This document shows, piece after piece, positions 21,640-33,029 of a stretch of 64,000 nt of DNA. The position numbers were made by a program, and so were the translations under genes. Under the pieces are notes generated by a model, which saw only the letters and a program-made list of their open reading frames with translations, did no database searches and was not told the DNA's origin. Source of the DNA: Delphinus delphis (lineage: Eukaryota > Chordata > Mammalia > Artiodactyla > Delphinidae); assembly GCF_949987515.2 (NCBI RefSeq), contig NC_082698.1, forward strand, positions 31,462,070 through 31,526,069, given 5' to 3'. Position 1 is the stretch's first letter; every line of letters starts with the position of its first letter.

Positions 21640-22960
21640 TACAAAATATATAAAGCAAAAACAGAGCTAAAACATATGACACCAAAAGCAAGTTGATAAA
21701 TTTGACTTCATCAAAACTTAAAACTTTGCTCTTCAAAAGGCACTGTTGGGAAAATGAAAAGACAAGCTATGTACCAGGAGAAAATATTTGTAAATCATAT
21801 ATCTGATAAAGGATTTGTACACAGAATATGTAAAGAATCCTCAGAACTGAATAATAAGAAAACAAATAACCCAATTTGAAAAATAGACAAAAGATTTGGA
21901 CAGACACTTCACCAAAGAAGATATTCAGATAGCAAATAAATACATGGAAAAGTGCTCACCATCATTAGTCATCAGGAAATACAAATTAAAACTACAATGA
22001 GATACAACCACACGGTTATTAGAGTGGCTAAAATTTTTAAGTCTGACCACTTGTCTGTAAGACTGTGAAAGAACTAGAAGTCTCATACATTGCTGGTGGA
22101 AATAAAAAATGGTACAGTCACTTTGGAAAAACTGTTTAGCAGTTTCTTAAATGTCTACTTACCATATGATCCAGCCATTTCACTCCTATGTATTTACCCA
22201 AGAGAAATTAAAGCATTTGTCCATACAAGGACTTATACACAAATGCTCATAGCGGCTTTATTTATAATAGCCACCCCCAAAGAAAACCCAAATGTCCATC
22301 AACAGCTGAATATTTAAACGTACAACAGAATGTATGTGTTCAATAGACTACCACTATACAGTAAAAATTAATGAACTAGTTGATAAATAAAACAACTGAG
22401 ACACATCTCAAAATAATTTTTCTGTGAAAGTTGCCAGACCAAGGGGAAAAAAGTGCATACTGTATGATGCCATTTTTCTACAATTCCAGAAGATGTAAAC
22501 TATAGTTACAGAAAGCAGATCAGTGGTTGCCTGGGGTGGGAGGAAGGAAAGGAAGGAGGGAGGTATTCTAACAGGACAGGGGAAAACCTTTGAGAGTGGT
22601 GGATATGTTCATTATCTTGACTTTGATGATGGTTTCATGGGTATATATACGTCAAAACTTGTCAGAGGGGCTTCCCTGGTGGCGCAGTGGTTGAGAGTCC
22701 GCCTGCCGATGCAGGGGACACGGGTTCATGCCCCGGTACGGGAAGATCCCACATGCCACGGAGCGGCTGGGCCCGTGAGCCATGGCCACTGAGCCTGCGC
22801 GTCCGGAGCCTGTGCTCTGCAACGGGAGAGGCCACAGCAGTGAGAGGCCCGCGTACCGCAAAAAACAAACAAACAAACAAACAAAAAAAACCAACCTTGT
22901 CAAAGTATACACTTTAATTATGTGCAGTTTATTATATGATAATTATGCCACAATAATCCT
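21640..22960 (+). repeat. Older L1 LINE fragment, split by a CHR-2 SINE
   Basis: AAATTTGACTTCATCAAAAC, CACCATCATTAGTCATCAGG and ATCCAGCCATTTCACTCC are ORF2 landmarks. More diverged than the upstream copy, with many stops. It resumes after the SINE at 22895. Confidence 0.88.
22668..22890 (+). repeat. CHR-2 SINE
   Basis: Sense copy: GGGGCTTCCCTGGTGGCGCA, GTTGAGAGTCCGCCTGCC, ACACGGGTTCATGCCCCGG, ending in (CAAA)n. Inserted into an L1; flanks show a short CTTGTCA duplication. Confidence 0.97.
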
Positions 22961-24657
22961 ATTTTTTAAATTAGAGAAAGTATGTGTAGTAAGAGAAGCA
23001 GGGACTAGACATAAATGGGTTTGGCATTTACCACCACGACCAACCCCACTGGCAGTACTCTATGATTCACTCCACTTTTAGCCATATAAATTTTTCACTT
23101 CATCAACAAAAGTGCTGAAATGGGGGAATATAGGAAAGGTGTTAGAGAATAGCTCTTGGGACAGGCATGTTGCTTGTTTAAGACTAGTATAGGCAATATC
23201 CCTCTCTTTAGCACTAGTATGTACTTATATCCACTGAATTTTTTTGTTTGTAATTAGGGAAGGTGAGAGCAGTTGGGCTGAGTTTAGGAAGCAAGGTGAA
23301 GAGAGAGGACAATGAGGACATGGAAAGGGTTGGTGTGCACTGTACCCCACTAGGTCCCTTGTCCTGGGTTTGACCCCTGATGATTAGGGTCGGCGGCTGG
23401 AGAAGCTCTTCTACTGTGAGATTTTGTGTACCAATACTGTTGCTTTAAGATCTAGATATATAATATGTAGCATGAATTCAGAGAAAATAGGGCCATTCTT
23501 CCCATGTTTGTGCAGAATCCAGTGCCTCTTGGGTATTCTGAAGTTTCATAGCTTTGGGCTCAAGGATAATTGGGGAGATAATACCCTTGGCACAGATGAT
23601 GGCATCCTAATCAGGGGCAATGTCAACAGTGGTGGTGGTGAGATTCTTTTAAGTGGCTTTGAGAGCTGTGGAGCCTGAATCAAAAGAACACACACACACT
23701 GTTGAAATGGGAAGGATGACTATAGCTAACAGTCATGTTTAGGCACATATATGAGGACTACTTGGAGGCTTCCAGAAAATTTTCGGAGGGACTGGTGGAG
23801 GTTCTGTGAGTAGAGGGTGGACCAAGAGGAAGACCTTAGATTATTTATGTTAACGTGACTTCTTTTAAATCCATAAACTCAGAATTTCTGTTAATATTAA
23901 AGTTATACACTATTATCTGGGCTGAAGTAAGGAGATAGGATAAAAGAAGGGAGATAAAAAGGATAATTCATTGTAGCTTTCCTCACACACTCTCTTGCTT
24001 TCTGCTTCATTTTTTACCTTTCCACCATCCACCTCTGCCTTGCTGCTGTAATTATGGACCATGTTGGCTTACTGCCAAGAAATAATGGTATCAGTTAGGT
24101 TGCCATGGCCCGTTCCTTAGAAAATTCATCTGATGGTCCACTTGTAGATAGTCCAGGTTAGAAATGTAAAAACCTTGCAAAAGAAAATGCAGTATATTCT
24201 GGCTCCCATTTTAATCTGATCTCTCTCTTCTAAGAAGAACAAATGCCAGGGAGTCCAGGGTCATAATAGACAATTTTGAGATTCTAGTGATCATATGCAA
24301 CTGTTAAGAATATCAAGAAAGCCATGGTATTCAATTTCCAAGCCCTGGGATTGTTGTTGCTACGTACCTGAATCTGGGGAAGGGCCGAAGTTTGAAAAAA
24401 GCTGCCAATACCCCAGATTCCTGCCTTCAGTTCATAACCACTGCTTTTGGATATCTTGCTACATGTCAGTAAACAGTGTAAAGCATCTTAATGTATATAC
24501 CTTTATCACAGTAAATATGCTTAGTGCAGCAAACTTTAAAAATACGCTAAAGCTTGGCTACCAGGAAGTTCACATGTAAATGTAACGTTCAATTGCAGAA
24601 ATCTAATTTTCCCAAATTCTTGGTATATTTATCTCTCCTCCTCTTATATGTGGTTTA
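22961..24657. other. Intron, no recognised element
   Basis: Unique-looking intronic sequence. Open frames of 84-99 codons here lack similarity to any family I recognise. Confidence 0.55.
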
Positions 24658-24673
24658 TGATCCCTGTTATTTT

Positions 24674-24886
24674 ATTTTATTTTATTTTATTTATTTTTTG
24701 CAGTACACTCTCACTGTTGTGGCCTCTCCCGTTGCAGAGCACAGGCTCCGGACGCGCAGGCTCAGCGGCCATGGCTCACGGGCCCAGCCGCTCCATGGCA
24801 TGTGGGATCTTCCCGGACCGGGGCACGAACCCGTCTACCCTGCATCGGCAGGCGGACTCTCAACCACTGTGCCACCAGGGAAGCCC
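24674..24886 (-). repeat. CHR-2 SINE
   Basis: Antisense copy with an (ATTTT)n tail and terminal CCACCAGGGAAGCCC. Perfect 15-bp target duplication GATCCCTGTTATTTT at 24659-24673 and 24887-24901. Confidence 0.98.
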
Positions 24887-25069
24887 GATCCCTGTTATTT
24901 TTGAATTGACTTGTCATATGTCTGATTTTATTTCAAGTTGCCCCATATCCTTTTTAGAAAATGTTGGAAATAGATACTGTATCTAAAAATCAAATTTACA
25001 AATATGTTAATAGACTTCATTCAGTCTGAACTTATAATTATTTCAACATTGATTATTATTTTACTTTAC

Positions 25070-25166
25070 CTCATGTTTTTCAATAATCATTTCATCAAAA
25101 ATGTTGATATATATATTATCTTTTATTTTAGATAAGCTTGAGACGCTATAATCATGTCCTGGTAAG
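25070..25166 (-). CDS. CC2D2B: CC2D2B exon 14 in view (C2 domain)
   Basis: 97 bp; the leading C completes ATC (Ile), and the exon ends in phase 0. It encodes LPGHDYSVSSLSKIKDNIYI and NIFDEMIIEKHE. The IYINIFDE block is the strand 6 / loop 3 part of the C2 domain, where CC2D2A has a closely similar run as I remember it. Acceptor atttacag, donor CATGAG|GTAAAG. Confidence 0.93.
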
Positions 25167-25324
25167 CTGTAAATAAGAAAAACGTATTTAAATGCTTAAC
25201 TGATTTTATAAAAGCATTATTCATAAAGGACTATAAAATTGCCTGCATTATTTTCTTTTATAAAGTATAAGATAAGAAAATCTATGTGCTTTCAGGACAA
25301 CTGCTATCTTTCATTAAAGCCAGT

Positions 25325-26150
25325 ATCAAAATATCTACAAACAATAAATGCTGGAGAGGGTGTGGAGAAAAGGGAACCCTCTTGCACTGTTGGTGGGAAT
25401 GTAAATTGGTACAACCACTATGGAGAACAGTATGGAGGTTCCTTAAAAAACTAAAAATAGAACTATCAAATGATCTAGCAATCCCACTCCTGGGCATATA
25501 CCCACAGAAAACTCTAATTGAAAAAGATACATGCACCCCAATATTCATTGCAGAACTATTTACAATAGCCAGGATGTGGAAGAAACCTAAGTGTCCATCG
25601 ACAGATGAATGGATAAAGAAGATGTGGCACATATATACAATGGAATATTACTCAGCCATAAAAAGAAATGAAATTGAGTTATTTGTAGTGAGGTGGTTGG
25701 GCCTAGAGTCTGTCATACAGAGTGAAGTAAGTCAGAAAGAGAAAAACAAATACCATATGCTAACACATATATATGGAATCTAAAAAAGAAAAAAAAGTTA
25801 TGAAGAACCTAGGGGCAGGACAGGAATAAAGACACAGACTTACTAGAGAATGGACTTGAGGACACGGGGAGGGGGAAGGGTAAGCTGAGACAAAGTGAGA
25901 GAGTGGCATGGACATATATACACTACTAAATGTAAAATCGATAGCTAGTGGGAAGCAGCCGCATAGCACAGGGAGATCAGCTCGGTGCTTTGTGGCCACC
26001 TAGAGGGGTGGGATAGGGAGGGTGGGAGGGAGGGAGATGCAAGAGGGAAGAGATATGGGGATAGATGTATATGTATAGCTGATTCAGTTTCTTATAAAGC
26101 AGAAACTAAAACAGCATTGTAAAGCAATTATACTCCAATAAAGATGTTAA
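25325..26150 (+). repeat. L1 LINE, 5'-truncated
   Basis: Starts inside ORF2 (same [20 protein letters not shown] peptide) and runs to the 3' end TACTCCAATAAAGATGTTA plus A tail. It lies about 160 bp upstream of exon 14's acceptor, in the intron. The frame at 25286-25783 is this remnant. Confidence 0.95.
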
Positions 26151-26429
26151 AAAAAAAAAGTCAGAGGGATGCCATCAAAAAACCATGCAAATAGTCAAGA
26201 ACCATATGATCTGCAGAAATTGAGGGAGATGAACAAGATTGGCAAGAGAAGGGGGTAAGGGCGCCAGGAAAAGAGAAAGGACTTTGATAACAGATGTAGT
26301 TGACAGTTCTTTATATTCCTTTTACCCGAGGGAGAGCTAAAGATGTATAGGAAGTAACAACTGAAAATTGCTACTTGAGTTTAGAGAACAATTTTAAGTT
26401 CCACATTTTAAATCTGTCTTGATCAGTGC

Positions 26430-28095
26430 ACTTTATTTTCAATTACAAAAGCCTATTTATATAGCTTTAGCATCAAATATGAACCTTGAGAAAGAAAAGA
26501 GCTGGAGATCCCACTTCCTGATTTCAAAATACATATTTTACGAAGTTACAGTAATTGAAACAGTCTGGCCTAAAAACAGACATATAGACCAGTGGTACAG
26601 AATAGAGAGCCTAGATATAAATCCTTGCATCTATGTCAGGTCAACCGATCTTTGACAAGGGTGCCAAGACTACTCAATGAAGAAAGGACAATCTCTTCAA
26701 CAAATGGTGTTGGTAAAACTACGTGCAAAAGGATCAAATTTGAGGGAGGAGATATGGGGATGTATGTATATGTATAGCTGATTCACTTTGTTATAAAGCA
26801 GAAACTAACACACCATTGTAAAGCAATTATACTCCAATAAAGATGTTAATAAAAAAAGAATCAAATTTGATCTTTATCTTATACCATACACAAAATTCAA
26901 CTCAAAATGAATTAAATATTTAAAATGTAAGACCTGAAACTATAAAGCTTCTAGAAGAAAATACAGGGGAAAAGTTTCATGACATAGGTTGTGGCAATAA
27001 TTTCATGGACATGATACCAAAGCACAGGCAACAAAAGCAAAAATAAAAAAGTGGAACTATATCAAACTGTAAACCTTCTGCACAGCAAAGGAAATAATCG
27101 TCAGAGTACAAGGTCAACTTATGGAATGGGAGAAAATATTTGCAAACCATATATATTATAAGGGGGTTCCTCTCCAACATACATAAAGAGCTCATACAAC
27201 CGAATAGTAAAAAAGCTAATAATCTGATTTTAAAATGTACTAAAACTTGAATGGACATTTTCCAAAAATGACATACAAATGGCTAATAGATACATGAAAA
27301 AAATGCTCAAAATTACTAATAATAAAACACTCAGTAATAATCAGGGAAATTCAAAGCTACAATGAGATATCACTTCACAATTGTTAGGATGGCTATTATC
27401 AAAAAAAATAAAATAAAGTAACAAGTGCTGGTGAAGGTGTGTAAAATTGGAACTCCTGCACACAGTTGGTGGGAATGTAAAATGGTGCAGCTGCTATGGA
27501 AAACGTTATGCAGGTTCCTCAAAAAATTAAAAATAGAACTGATACCATATGATCTAGCAATCCCATTTCTAGGTATTTATCCAAAAGAACTGAATCAGAA
27601 TATCAAAGAGATGTTAGCACTCTTATGTTCATTGCAGCACTATTCACAACAGTATGGAAGCATGCTAAATGTCTGTTGACAGATGAATGGATAAAGGAAA
27701 TGTGGTATATATATGGAATACTGCTCACCCTTTAAAAAGAAGGAAATTCTGCAATATGTGGCAACATGGATGAATCTTGAGGACATTATACTAAATGAAA
27801 TAAACCAGTCATAAAAAGACTGCATGATTCCACCTATATGTGGCATCTAAAGTAGTCAAATTCATAGAGTCAAAGAGCAGAACGGTGGTCACCAGGGGCT
27901 GGGGGGAGGGGGAAATGGGAAGTTACTAATCAACAAGGCGTAAAACTTCAGGGAAGCAAGAAGAATAAGCTCTAGATCTGCTGTACAACCTTTTACCTAC
28001 ATTCAGCAGTAGTATATTGCACACTTAAAAATTTGTTCAAAGGGTAGATGTCATGTTAAGTGTTCTTTCCACATTAAAAAAGTCAGTAGACGTTG
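26430..28095 (+). repeat. Older L1 LINE fragment with a nested L1 3' end
   Basis: ORF2 landmarks throughout: AGACATATAGACCAGTGGTA, CAAACTGTAAACCTTCTGCA, CAATGAGATATCACTTCACA and ATCCCATTTCTAGGTA. Many stops. A younger L1 3' end is nested at 26744-26859. Confidence 0.9.
26744..26859 (+). repeat. Very short L1 3'-end insertion with target duplication
   Basis: Only the last about 115 bp of an L1 (GTATAGCTGATTCACTTTGT to ATACTCCAATAAAGATG plus A tail). Target duplication ATCAAATTTGA at 26733-26743 and 26860-26870. Confidence 0.9.
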
Positions 28096-28331
28096 AGTAA
28101 GGCAAACTACCCTCTGTAATAGTGGCTCACGTGATTGTGGGGGAAGGCAAGCCCCAAATCTGCAGGGTAAGCTGGCAGCCTGGAAGCCCAGGGGAGAGCT
28201 GCAGTTCAAGTCTGAAGCCAGTGTGCTGGCAGAATTCCATCTTCCTAAGTGGGGTAAGTCTTTTTTCTGTTAAGCCTCCAACCAATTGGATGAGGCACAC
28301 CCCTATTACAGAGGGTAAAGAGAGTCAAACA

Positions 28332-28332
<1 letters not shown>

Positions 28333-28408
<76 letters not shown>
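28333..28408 (+). repeat. (AC)n microsatellite, about 76 bp
   Basis: Uninterrupted AC dinucleotides. The transcript of the gene would carry UG repeats here. It separates L1-related sequence on both sides. Confidence 0.98.
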
Positions 28409-28411
<3 letters not shown>

Positions 28412-28439
28412 GTTAGTTCTGCTTTTATGGAGAACCCTG

Positions 28440-29860
28440 AAATGCAATGACACTCTGGAAAAGGTAAAACTATGGTGGCAGTGAAAGGATCAGTGGTTGC
28501 CAGAGGTTCCAGGGGAAGGATGAACGGATAAATGGGTGAAGCACAGGGCATTTTTAGGGCAGTGAAACTATGCTGTATGATACTACAGTGGTGGATACAT
28601 GTCATTATACATTTGTCAAAACCCGTAGAATGTACAACACAAAGAGTGAACCCTAATGTAAATTGTGGACTTTGATAATGTGTCAACATTGGTCCATTGA
28701 TTGTAACAAATGTACCACACCGACACTTTAGGGAGGCTGTGTGTGCATGTTGTAGGCAGAGGATGTATAAGAACTCTGTGCTTTCTGCTCAGTTTTACCG
28801 TGAACCTAAACTGCTCTAAAAATTAAAGCCTATCGATTTGTTTAAAATGGAAAAAAAAAAGAAACTCAATCTCATTAGAAATCCAGGAATGTAAATTAAA
28901 CCACAACAAGAATATCACTTTAGATCCACTGTATTAGAAACATTAATTTTAAAAATACAAAATATTATTGAAGATGTGGCACAATAGGAACTTTTATATC
29001 GCTGTTGGGAGTATGTATTGGCACAATCACTTTAGAAAAAACTTTGGCATTAGCTAGTAAAGTTGAAGCAATTCCACTCCTGGATACAGATCCTAAAGTA
29101 AAGGGTCTCAAAGTGTCCCCTGACTAGGAGCATCAGTAACACCTGAGAACTTGTTAGAAATGGAATTATGTATGAGAACTACTGAACTAGAAACTATGGA
29201 GTTGGGCCCAGCAATCTGTTTAAAGAAGCTGTACAGGTGATTTCAGTGCACAAAATACTTTGAGAACTACTGTCTTAAAAAGAAACTCTTACATGTGTGT
29301 TCCAGATGACAAGTACAAGAATGTTCAGAGCAATACTATTTACAATAGAAAAACATTAAAACCAGGCAAATCTGCATCAACAGGATAAAGTATAAATAAA
29401 TTATGGCATTTTAATACAGTGGAATACTATACAGAAGTGAAAATAAAGGAAGGAAGGAATATGAATTCATATTCATATGAATATGGACAAATCGCTCAAA
29501 ATAAGAGTAAAGAAACAGATTGCAAAAGATCATTCAATTTACATAAAGTTGGAAAACGTCCACAGGTAAATAAAACATAGCTAGGGATAAATACCTATGA
29601 TTTAAAGTCATAAAGAGAGGGAATGATAAACAAATTCATGGTTGTTACCTCTGGGGAGAAAGAAAGGGGATACAAATAGTTATTGGCACAGTGGAGCCTT
29701 CAAAAATATTGCTAATACTCCATTTTTTAAGCTAGATGGTAGATACACAGGTATTCATTTTATCATTTTTCCTCAGAACTTACATTTACATATACATTAT
29801 ATATATTAATATCTATGTAAGAAATACTTCATAATTTAAAAACTTAAAAATTAAGCCTAT
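28440..29860 (+). repeat. Old L1 LINE fragments with a MER5A insertion
   Basis: 3' L1 landmarks such as AAGGATCAGTGGTTGCCAGA, ACACTTTAGGGAGGCTG and then ORF2 remnants (28870-29100, 29290-29760, including AGCAATACTATTTACAATAG and ATGGTAGATACACAGG). A MER5A copy (TCTCAAAGTGTCCCCTGACT, TGGGCCCAGCAATCTG) sits at 29105-29285. Confidence 0.75.
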
Positions 29861-29949
29861 ATCCATCATTATTTTCAATAACCAGCTCAAGAAAATAATT
29901 TTGTTACTGCTCTATTTTAGAAGCTGAGGAAAAATGGACTCCAACTTAC

Positions 29950-30059
29950 ATAAAATCTACTTTAATTTCTTCGTTCCAGCATGGATGAGATCCACTTGCA
30001 ACACTGGTCTGGTACACAGTGTGCTGAAAGGAAACTTCCACAAAGGGGTGCACAGTATC
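29950..30059 (-). CDS. CC2D2B: CC2D2B exon 13 in view (C2 domain core)
   Basis: 110 bp, phase 0 in, two bases out. It encodes DTVHPFVEVSFQHTVYQTSV and SGSHPCWNEEIKVDF. The pattern PFVEV...QT......PCWNEE is the classic C2 sequence around strands 3-5 (compare P-x-WNE in synaptotagmin-type C2 domains). Acceptor gtttcag, donor TTTTAT|GTAAGT. Confidence 0.94.
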
Positions 30060-30174
30060 CTGAAACACATGATTAACACGACTAGATTTTTGTAACATTT
30101 TATATAGCTGATAGAAGGTAGAAATTAGTTACTGGCTGATAACTGGATGGCTTACTTTTTCCAGTTTTTCAAAC

Positions 30175-30690
30175 AACCATTATTCATTCATTCATTCAAT
30201 TAACATTTCTTCAACCTATTCAATATCAGGTACTACTTTGCTAGGATCCAAAAATAAATGGAAATCCTTAAGGATTTTTATCTTAAGTCTATCAGGAGAA
30301 AATAAACAGGTAAACAAATAATTGCAATGAAATGTAAGAAATATATTCAAGGTATAATAGTAACTCAGGAGAGAGAATGATTAACTCTCTGGGGTGAGGA
30401 CAAGGAGAACTTCACAGAGAAAACATTGCTTGGGCTTGAGCTTTGAAACATTAAATAGTAGTTCATGTGGCCAATAACATGGAGGTATGGTGGCCATTCC
30501 AGGCAAAGGAAAGGGCATATACGGAGGCCTTCTAGAACAAGTAGTAGTATGATATGATACCGCTGTGGGCTGATGAGAAATGTGGCTGATTGGTATGTAA
30601 GAACCAGACCATCACAGAGTGGTAGCCGTTCTAAGGAGCTACCATTGTAAGGAGCTTGCACCTTATTCTATAGACCCTGAGAGCAGGGTA
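30175..30690 (-). repeat. L2 LINE relic
   Basis: Antisense L2 3' end: TTCATTCATTCATTCAATTA, then TTCACAGAGAAAACATTGC, GCCATTCCAGGCAAAGGAAA and GGGCATATACGGAGGCC. It lies between exons 12 and 13. Confidence 0.6.
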
Positions 30691-30848
30691 GCAGAGAATG
30701 AAATAGTTAGAATTACATTTTATAAAGAGCACCTTCACTGTGTTATGGAGAGTAAACTAGAATTAGATGGATAGTCCAGTTAGGGGCCAGCTGCAATTCA
30801 GGGAAAACATGATCAAAACGGCACTTTACAGAAGTGTTAAATACTTAC

Positions 30849-30948
30849 CTCATTTAAGATCTCATCTGAGGTTACGGATTTGATTGTTTCTTTATGTCTG
30901 AGGCGAGACATGGATGATATCAAATAAGTAGGAATATCCAAGGCTCTT
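30849..30948 (-). CDS. CC2D2B: CC2D2B exon 12 in view (C2 domain loop insert)
   Basis: 100 bp; the leading A completes an Arg codon, and the exon ends in phase 0. It encodes RALDIPTYLISSMSRLRHKE and TIKSVTSDEILNE, a polar insertion between the first and second strands of the C2 domain. Acceptor gtttttcag, donor AATGAG|GTAAGT, both close to consensus. Confidence 0.88.
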
Positions 30949-32080
30949 CTGAAAAACAATATAGAGATAGGCACTTTAATTAATTTTAATATTAGTTTTG
31001 GTGGCTTTTTGCTTATGCTTATAGAGGTATATAAGTCAGCTACCCTGGATCTTATAGAGTTTGCTTTGGATCTTCATAACATAGGTGGTTAGAGATAAAT
31101 ACGTGACAATCACTACTCTGAAAGGGTAGCTCCTAAATGCTGAACTATGGATTGGAACCAGTCTGTGACAGAGTTTTCACTGACCCTCAGCAAAAGGAAA
31201 AAAATAGAGCAAGTAATACTTTGAGACTATATTCTTCCTATTTTTGGTGTTACAATATTCTTTCTTTTACAAATTGATTATTATAGAAAATGGTGGTAAT
31301 TTTATAATGTCCTTATTTCACAAAACAGCCTTGAAATGTGCATTTGTTTTGAGAATATCAATTCTATCATAAATAAAGTCATATTTTATAATATAAAACA
31401 CAGGCAAAACCTTTAAGAGGTTTTAACTATAGATTCGTAGCTAGTAAGCAAAATATTTGTTTTGCATATGTAGAGTTCATGGGATGTGGTAAACATAAAA
31501 TAAGCAAGTAGAGCACATAAGTGTTAAATGTAGACAGAGAGGGTTGATCAGTATTCCTGAGGTACCTGGGCACTAAATATTCACAATACATAAATTATAC
31601 ATGAGATTAAATATATGAAACACTTGAAATTCGGGTTATACTAAATATTCATGAGTATTTAATATTCATGATGCCTTAATTTGGCCACTCTGACCCTACA
31701 TATCCTCTGCCCAAGAAACGCAAATAAAACACACTGCGTGCCTGCAGAAGAGATAGGTAAGGTTTGATTTTTGTAGAAGTCACCTAAAATGATAAATCCA
31801 AAATGGAGCTTACTCTCTCCTGTAGTCTATATACTTCCAATACTGTGAGGGGACAGTGGCAGAAAACAGTGTAATTAGCAATAGCAGCTTAAGTTTTCAC
31901 AATAGGGAATAGGGACAGAAGGTATTTATTTGATATAGCACCCAAAAATATACATGTTAAAGGTACTTTGGGCATCTCAACTTCTGAAAATTTGTAATAC
32001 ACAGCAATGACAGTAAGTTTGACTATCCAAATGAAGATTTCAACTTTCATTTAGTTTCTGTATATTGAACATTAATAAAC
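30949..32080. other. Intron, no recognised element
   Basis: AT-rich intronic sequence between exons 11 and 12, upstream of a CHR-2 SINE. Nothing else seen. Confidence 0.55.
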
Positions 32081-32091
32081 TGCAAAGTTTT

Positions 32092-32326
32092 TGTTTTGTT
32101 TTGTTTGTTTGTTTGTTTTGTTTTTTGTTTTTTTTTTATGAGGGCCTCTCACTGTTGTGGCCTCTCCCGTTGCGGAGCACAGGCTCCGGACGTGCAGGCT
32201 CAGCGACCATGGCTCACGGGCCCAGCCGCTCCGCGGCATGTGGGATCTTCCCGGACCGGGGCACGAACCCGTGTCCCCTGCATCGGCAAGCGGACTCTCA
32301 ACAGCTGCGCCACCAGGGAAGCCCCA
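32092..32326 (-). repeat. CHR-2 SINE near exon 11
   Basis: Antisense copy with a (TTTTG)n/(TTTG)n tail and terminal CCACCAGGGAAGCCCC. Target duplication TGCAAAGTTTT at 32081-32091 and 32329-32339. It ends 86 bp downstream of exon 11's donor in gene orientation. Confidence 0.98.
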
Positions 32327-32412
32327 AGTGCAAAGTTTTATTAAGAAGACAGTATAGAAATTTACATTTAAGACATCTTTTGCAACTCCAAAAATTGGCG
32401 CAATTGCCTTAC

Positions 32413-32583
32413 CTATTAACTATTGCTTTCCTTGTAGGAATATTATAAGCCCTCAATATTCTGACAAGAATCTTAATATCTCCGTCACAGATAGTCTGTG
32501 CTGCCACTTTTTTCCTTTCTTGCCTCTGAGGCTTTAACTTTCTTCGTCGTTCAAGAAGCTTACAAACTGCACGTGTCAACTGG
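32413..32583 (-). CDS. CC2D2B: CC2D2B exon 11 in view (start of C2 domain)
   Basis: 171 bp, one base in, two out. It encodes the basic QLTRAVCKLLERRRKLKPQR and then DGDIKILVRILRAYNIPTRK, the first strand and loop of a C2 domain. The loop lacks the usual pair of calcium-ligand aspartates, so calcium binding is unlikely (inference). Acceptor tctttag, donor AATAG|GTAAGG. A CHR-2 SINE ends about 86 bp beyond the donor. Confidence 0.94.
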
Positions 32584-33025
32584 CTAAAGAGTAAAAAATG
32601 ATCAATCACACAGATACAAGATAACTTAAAATTTGAAATATATCAATTTTTTAAATTAACTATTATAAATAAGGCCATTATTCTGAACCATGTTCTCTCC
32701 ATTGTGGAGGGGAGACAGAGTTGTCTTAGACCCAAGGAAAGAATCTTTTTCTGGGCATAGAAGAGATGCTATGTTAAGAGAGAATGTGATTGCTCCAAGT
32801 AATTTGGGTGTATGGTCCAAGAAGAAACAAGGGCGTGGAGAGGTAATTCCATGAAACATGACGTTATATCAAAGGATTATTCATTTTTTAGGAATCGTTC
32901 TCTTGAAAGTGGTTAGATACTCAACTTTTCTACATGGTTCTGAATAGGAGTTAGTTATATGTGCTCCCAACCCTGGCAACACAAATCTATGCAATTATAG
33001 CTTTATGGTCACACCTATTTTCCTC
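32584..33025. other. Intron, no recognised element
   Basis: Between exon 11's acceptor and the L1 cluster. Nothing I can name. Confidence 0.55.
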
Positions 33026-33029
33026 CAAA

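Noticed and set aside
28306..28689. Frames with poly-TH or poly-VC repeats (also at 3.3, 18.0 and 56.4 kb)
   Set aside because: They are translations of dinucleotide microsatellites.
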